Origin: Caenispirillum bisanense
GTDB lineage: Bacteria; Pseudomonadota; Alphaproteobacteria; Rhodospirillales; Rhodospirillaceae
Direction of reading: 5' to 3'
Length of the DNA: 64,000 nucleotides
Assembly: GCF_900230255.1 (NCBI RefSeq)
Contig: NZ_OCNJ01000003.1
Location: 42,885-106,884 of the forward strand
Part shown: piece by piece, positions 61,187 through 64,000 of the stretch
Layout of the letters: every line of letters begins with the position of its first letter
Position numbering within the stretch: position 1 is the stretch's first letter
Made by a program: the position numbers and the translations under genes
Notes under the pieces: generated by a model
What the model saw: the letters and a program-made list of their open reading frames with translations, nothing else
Told to the model about the DNA's origin: nothing
The model's database searches: none

Positions 61187-62542
61187 TTATTGAAGGTCAC
61201 CGGCGGGCGCAACGGCCGGATCGCACACCAGGACCGGCCCGTGGTGGTCCGCCCCGACGCGGCAGGCGACGGCCTGGGCGCCGCCACCACCACCACCGGC
61301 GGCGGAGGGCGGCAGGGCGGCGGGGGCGGCGGCCACTTCCAGCACGTCGCCCGGCAGCAGGGGCGTTTCCGGCCCTGCCTCCAGGATCGTCAGGCGGCCG
61401 TCGATCACCCGGCTGACCGTGAAGGTCAGCGGCTCGGCCCCGCCCCCCACCGCCGCGCCAGCGCCGATCATGCCGAGGGCGAGGGCCTGGTCGCGTGCGG
61501 CCGCCAGCTTGGCACGGGCGATTTCCAGGTCGCGCACCACGTCGGCGGTTTCGCGCAGGTAGGTGTTGCGCCGGTCTTCTTCGAGCGTGCGGAGCTTTTC
61601 CTCGACGCGGATCTTCTCCTGCCGGGCCCGCGACAGATAGGCCGCCTGGCGGTAGCGGTCTGCTTCCAGGTCGCTGCGCATCTGCTGCAGGCTCAGCAGC
61701 CGGCTGCTGGTGGTCAGGCCTTCGTTGCGCAGCGACTGGGTCTTCTGCAGTTCCTTCACCACCAGGCTGCGCTGGGTGTCGAGGGCGGTTTCCTCGCCCG
61801 CCAGGGCGGCGATCTCCTGGTCGAGCTGCTCGATCTGGCGCTGCGTGAGGCTGCGGGCGTTGGTCATCACCACGTCCTCGGAGGCGAGAAAGGCGACCTG
61901 GTTGAGCAGCAGGTCCTGCACCGCCGGCGTCGCGGCCTCGGATGCCAGTTCCGGCGGCAGGAGGATGTCGCTGCGCCCGGCCAGGGCGGCCTCGAGGGTG
62001 GCGCGACGGATCAGCAGGTCGCGCACTTCGGCCTCGAACTGGCGCACCTTGTGGCGCGCGGCGAGGATCTCGATCATCTGGTCGCCGCCCGAGGCGCCGC
62101 TCAGCCCCGCCGCCGAGGCATAGGCCTGCAGGGCCTGCAGGCCCGGCTGGTAGGCCTGCTGGCCCGGCCGGGTGACGGCACCGACCACGAAGACCGGGCG
62201 GTAGGCCGCCATGTCGATGGTGACCGGCGCGGCGTACTCCAGCACCGCCGCGACCCGCTCCCGGATGGCCGCCTCGGCCGCCGCCAGGTCGAGCCCGGCG
62301 ACGGCGATGCCGCCCGCCAGCGGCAGCCGGATGCGCCCGTCGAGCCCCACCTGATAGGTGCCGGACAGGTCGTTCTGGCCGTAGACGGCGATCTTCACGG
62401 CCTCGCCCGCCGCCAGCCGATGCTCCGCCTGCGGCGGGGCGTCGGCGGCGCGCGCGGGTGGGGCGGCGGCGGCGGCCGCGACGGCCGCGACGACCGCGGT
62501 GGCGGCGAGACTCGGCAGGCGCAGGGACGGGCGGCGAGCCAT
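61187..62542 (-). CDS. Outer-membrane polysaccharide export protein (Wza/ExoF-like)
   Basis: The 451-residue product starts MARRPSLRLPSLAATAVVAA, a signal peptide cleaved near ARAADA with no lipobox cysteine. A polysaccharide-export (Poly_export) domain follows, with EHRLAAGEAVKIAVYGQNDL, SGTYQVGLDGRIRLPLAG and RPVFVVGAVTRPGQQAYQPG. A long coiled coil comes next (about 250-380). Together this resembles ExoF/GumB-type periplasmic-outer membrane exporters more than Wza. The start at 62542 has GAGGAG upstream; an earlier in-frame Met would put non-signal sequence first. It is co-directional with the Crp gene 13 bp upstream. Confidence 0.88.
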   Translation of the reverse strand: MARRPSLRLPSLAATAVVAAVAAAAAAPPARAADAPPQAEHRLAAGEAVKIAVYGQNDLSGTYQVGLDGRIRLPLAGGIAVAGLDLAAAEAAIRERVAAVLEYAAPVTIDMAAYRPVFVVGAVTRPGQQAYQPGLQALQAYASAAGLSGASGGDQMIEILAARHKVRQFEAEVRDLLIRRATLEAALAGRSDILLPPELASEAATPAVQDLLLNQVAFLASEDVVMTNARSLTQRQIEQLDQEIAALAGEETALDTQRSLVVKELQKTQSLRNEGLTTSSRLLSLQQMRSDLEADRYRQAAYLSRARQEKIRVEEKLRTLEEDRRNTYLRETADVVRDLEIARAKLAAARDQALALGMIGAGAAVGGGAEPLTFTVSRVIDGRLTILEAGPETPLLPGDVLEVAAAPAALPPSAAGGGGGGAQAVACRVGADHHGPVLVCDPAVAPAGDLQ

Positions 62543-62555
62543 GGCGGCGGTCTCC

Positions 62556-63446
62556 TCACCCGTGCTGCAGGATGCGACTGGGCGCGGCGTGGTAGCACTC
62601 GCAGGCCATGGCTTCGAGGCCCGGACGGTCGAGAATGCCGATCTGGCCACGGCGATAGGTGATGAGGCCCCGCTCCATGAGGCCGTGCGCCGCAGCCGTC
62701 ACCGTGGTGCGCTGCACCCCGAGCATGGCCGCCGTTTCGTCCTGGGTGAGCAGCAGGGTCTCCTTGCCGGTGCGGTCCTGGAACTCCAGCAGGAAGCGCG
62801 CCAGCCGCGCCCGCGCCGGGTGCAGGGCATGGCAGGCCGCCGACCGCACCACGGCTGCGTGCAGCAGAGCCTCGGCCCCGAGCAGGCTGGCGTGCAGGGT
62901 ACGGCTGGCGTCGCACAGGCGGCGGACTGTCGCCACCGGCACGCGCAGGGCATCGCCGCCGACCAGAACCGTGGCCCGTACGGCGGACGCCGGCACGCCG
63001 AGCAGCGCCATGCCGCCCACCATGCCCTCGCAGCCGACGAAGGCGACCTCGGCCGAAGTGCCGTCGCGCATGGGCACCACCAGGGCCAGCACCGCCGTTT
63101 CCGGGAAGCACAGGCGAACCACCGGATCGCCGATGTCGGTCAGGGTCTCGCCGCGGTGCAGGCGCACCCGTTCCGCGCAAGCCATGATCAGGGCGGCATC
63201 CGACGGCATGGACCGGTTGAGGACGGCGTTGCGGGACCGGCGCTTGTCGTGCGGTGAAGCCGCGGCACGCGGGCCCTGCGCCCCCGTGGAGGACGCCGAC
63301 AGAGAGGTGGCGCGGACGGCGGCGTCCTCGTCCTTCGCAATGAATTCCATTCCGGAAACTCCGTCGATGGTGAGTGCGCGACACACGGTCGCAGCGACCG
63401 GGGACACGCGCTCGGCGGGAGTCTGCGGCACTAGCTTGCCGCTCAT
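62556..63446 (-). CDS. Crp/Fnr-family regulator at the head of the exopolysaccharide locus
   Basis: The 296-residue protein has a variable N-terminus, a sensor domain (about 80-200; LHRGETLTDIGDPVVRLCFP) and a winged helix near the end with LLLTQDETAAMLGVQRTTVT and AHGLMERGLITYRRGQIGIL. It lacks an obvious Fnr iron-sulfur cysteine set. A Met at residue 33 is an alternative start. The export gene follows after 13 bp, so regulator and export protein are probably one transcript, suggesting direct control of polysaccharide output. Confidence 0.85.
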   Translation of the reverse strand: MSGKLVPQTPAERVSPVAATVCRALTIDGVSGMEFIAKDEDAAVRATSLSASSTGAQGPRAAASPHDKRRSRNAVLNRSMPSDAALIMACAERVRLHRGETLTDIGDPVVRLCFPETAVLALVVPMRDGTSAEVAFVGCEGMVGGMALLGVPASAVRATVLVGGDALRVPVATVRRLCDASRTLHASLLGAEALLHAAVVRSAACHALHPARARLARFLLEFQDRTGKETLLLTQDETAAMLGVQRTTVTAAAHGLMERGLITYRRGQIGILDRPGLEAMACECYHAAPSRILQHG

Positions 63447-63468
63447 CTCGAAAAATGCTCCGGCGCAA

Positions 63469-63486
63469 GTTTGTCTGCAACAAAAC
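63469..63486. promoter_or_regulatory. Imperfect inverted repeat before the Crp gene
   Basis: GTTTGT and ACAAAAC flank 5 bases in the AT-richer 5' region of the Crp/Fnr gene, about 23 bp before its start. An autoregulatory site is possible; the symmetry is short and imperfect. Confidence 0.3.
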
Positions 63487-63664
63487 TGAAGTCGCAGTGT
63501 AACAATGGAATCTCCACCTGATGTGTGGGCGGGGATCTATAAGTTGGCGCGGAGGATTGCCTTGGAGGCGTGCAGTAACGCCCCGTTGTATCAGTTGCCA
63601 CCTTTTGAAGGTGTTGCACTGCGACAAAGGTCTCGAATTCCCTCTACCGGCGAGCCCGCGGCTT

Positions 63665-64000
63665 CTATGCCACCGTGTCGACGGCATGACGGAGGAGCGC
63701 CAGGTAGCCCGCATCCTCCGTCTGCGCTCTGTCTGCCTCCCTCGCTTCGGCGAACCACAGCACCGTTTCGATCAGGCTGAGGATCGCCAGCAGTGGCGCA
63801 TGCGCCGGTTCCAGGCCCTGCGCCGCCAGGGTGGCGGCGGCTTCCGCCTGCAGGCGACGGGTGCCGCGGGGGCCGGGGCGGGCGTCGCGTCGGTGCTGGT
63901 CGAACTGGAGGAACTGGAGCAGGTCGCGGCCGAGCGGTGCGTCGCCCGCTGCCCGCTCCCAGTCCCATACCACCAGGCGGCCGCCGCGCTGCACCCGCAT
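63665..64000 (-). CDS. Aminoglycoside-phosphotransferase-like protein, C-terminal part
   Basis: The gene runs off the right edge of the window, and only about 111 C-terminal residues are present. GGRLVVWDWERAAGDAPLGR is like the DxE metal-binding strand of the aminoglycoside phosphotransferase (APH) superfamily, followed by a helical C-terminus (LAILSLIETVLWFAEA). The kinase core with the catalytic HxD would lie outside. Substrate unknown; its place beside the exopolysaccharide locus may or may not be meaningful. Confidence 0.6.
   Translation of the reverse strand: MRVQRGGRLVVWDWERAAGDAPLGRDLLQFLQFDQHRRDARPGPRGTRRLQAEAAATLAAQGLEPAHAPLLAILSLIETVLWFAEAREADRAQTEDAGYLALLRHAVDTVA

Overview
The window reads as a stretch of an alphaproteobacterial chromosome, most likely from the Rhodospirillales (Azospirillum/Skermanella-like). 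This rests on the very GC-rich coding sequence, a giant cyclic beta-1,2-glucan synthase, an HWE-type histidine kinase with a CheB-CheR front end, a TctABC tricarboxylate transporter, a complete kdpFABCDE set and a Wzx/Wzy exopolysaccharide locus. No rRNA or tRNA gene was seen.

Layout. (1) 1-3281 is a scar region. It holds the leader-distal end of a type I-C-like CRISPR array, an eroded IS66 element and an AT-richer membrane-protein gene split by a frameshift. (2) 3285-11087 (minus strand) is a tightly packed six-gene operon. It encodes a small GRDP-like protein, a methyltransferase, a TauD-like Fe/2OG dioxygenase, an oversized UvrA-like ATPase, a second methyltransferase and a PhyH-like dioxygenase. 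Most junctions are ATGA overlaps. It looks like an uncharacterised natural-product or peptide-modification system with a UvrA-type self-protection protein, and is the best candidate here for something undescribed. (3) 11221-22935 holds ndvB (8.6 kb), a small conserved gene and an Na+/H+ antiporter. They lie among decayed copies of a metallopeptidase, a DUF2254 membrane protein and a CheB/CheR kinase plus response regulator. The intact versions lie in the same order and orientation at 41.3-51.0 kb. (4) 22958-30004 is a catabolic module: leuC/leuD-like hydro-lyase subunits and tctABC on the left, and a HutC/GntR regulator plus an isocitrate-lyase-family lyase on the right. The two arms are divergent around a palindromic operator.

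(5) 30325-38499 is the high-affinity K+ uptake operon with a small leader membrane protein, kdpF-A-B-C and the KdpD/KdpE sensor-regulator pair. (6) 38572-52735 is a mixed region: a PHB-depolymerase-type esterase with a CopG partner, the metallopeptidase, the DUF2254 protein, a cupin/FAD-oxidase pair next to an HxlR regulator, the HWE kinase with its receiver protein, and a Crp/Fnr regulator. (7) 52840-63446 (minus strand) is an exopolysaccharide operon: a Crp/Fnr regulator, outer-membrane export protein, initiating phosphoglycosyltransferase, WecG-type glycosyltransferase, Wzz co-polymerase with a degenerate kinase domain, Tat-exported beta-helix protein, Wzy-like polymerase and Wzx-like flippase. 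A kinase/phosphotransferase gene runs off the right edge.

All functions are read from motifs and context by eye. No database search was run.
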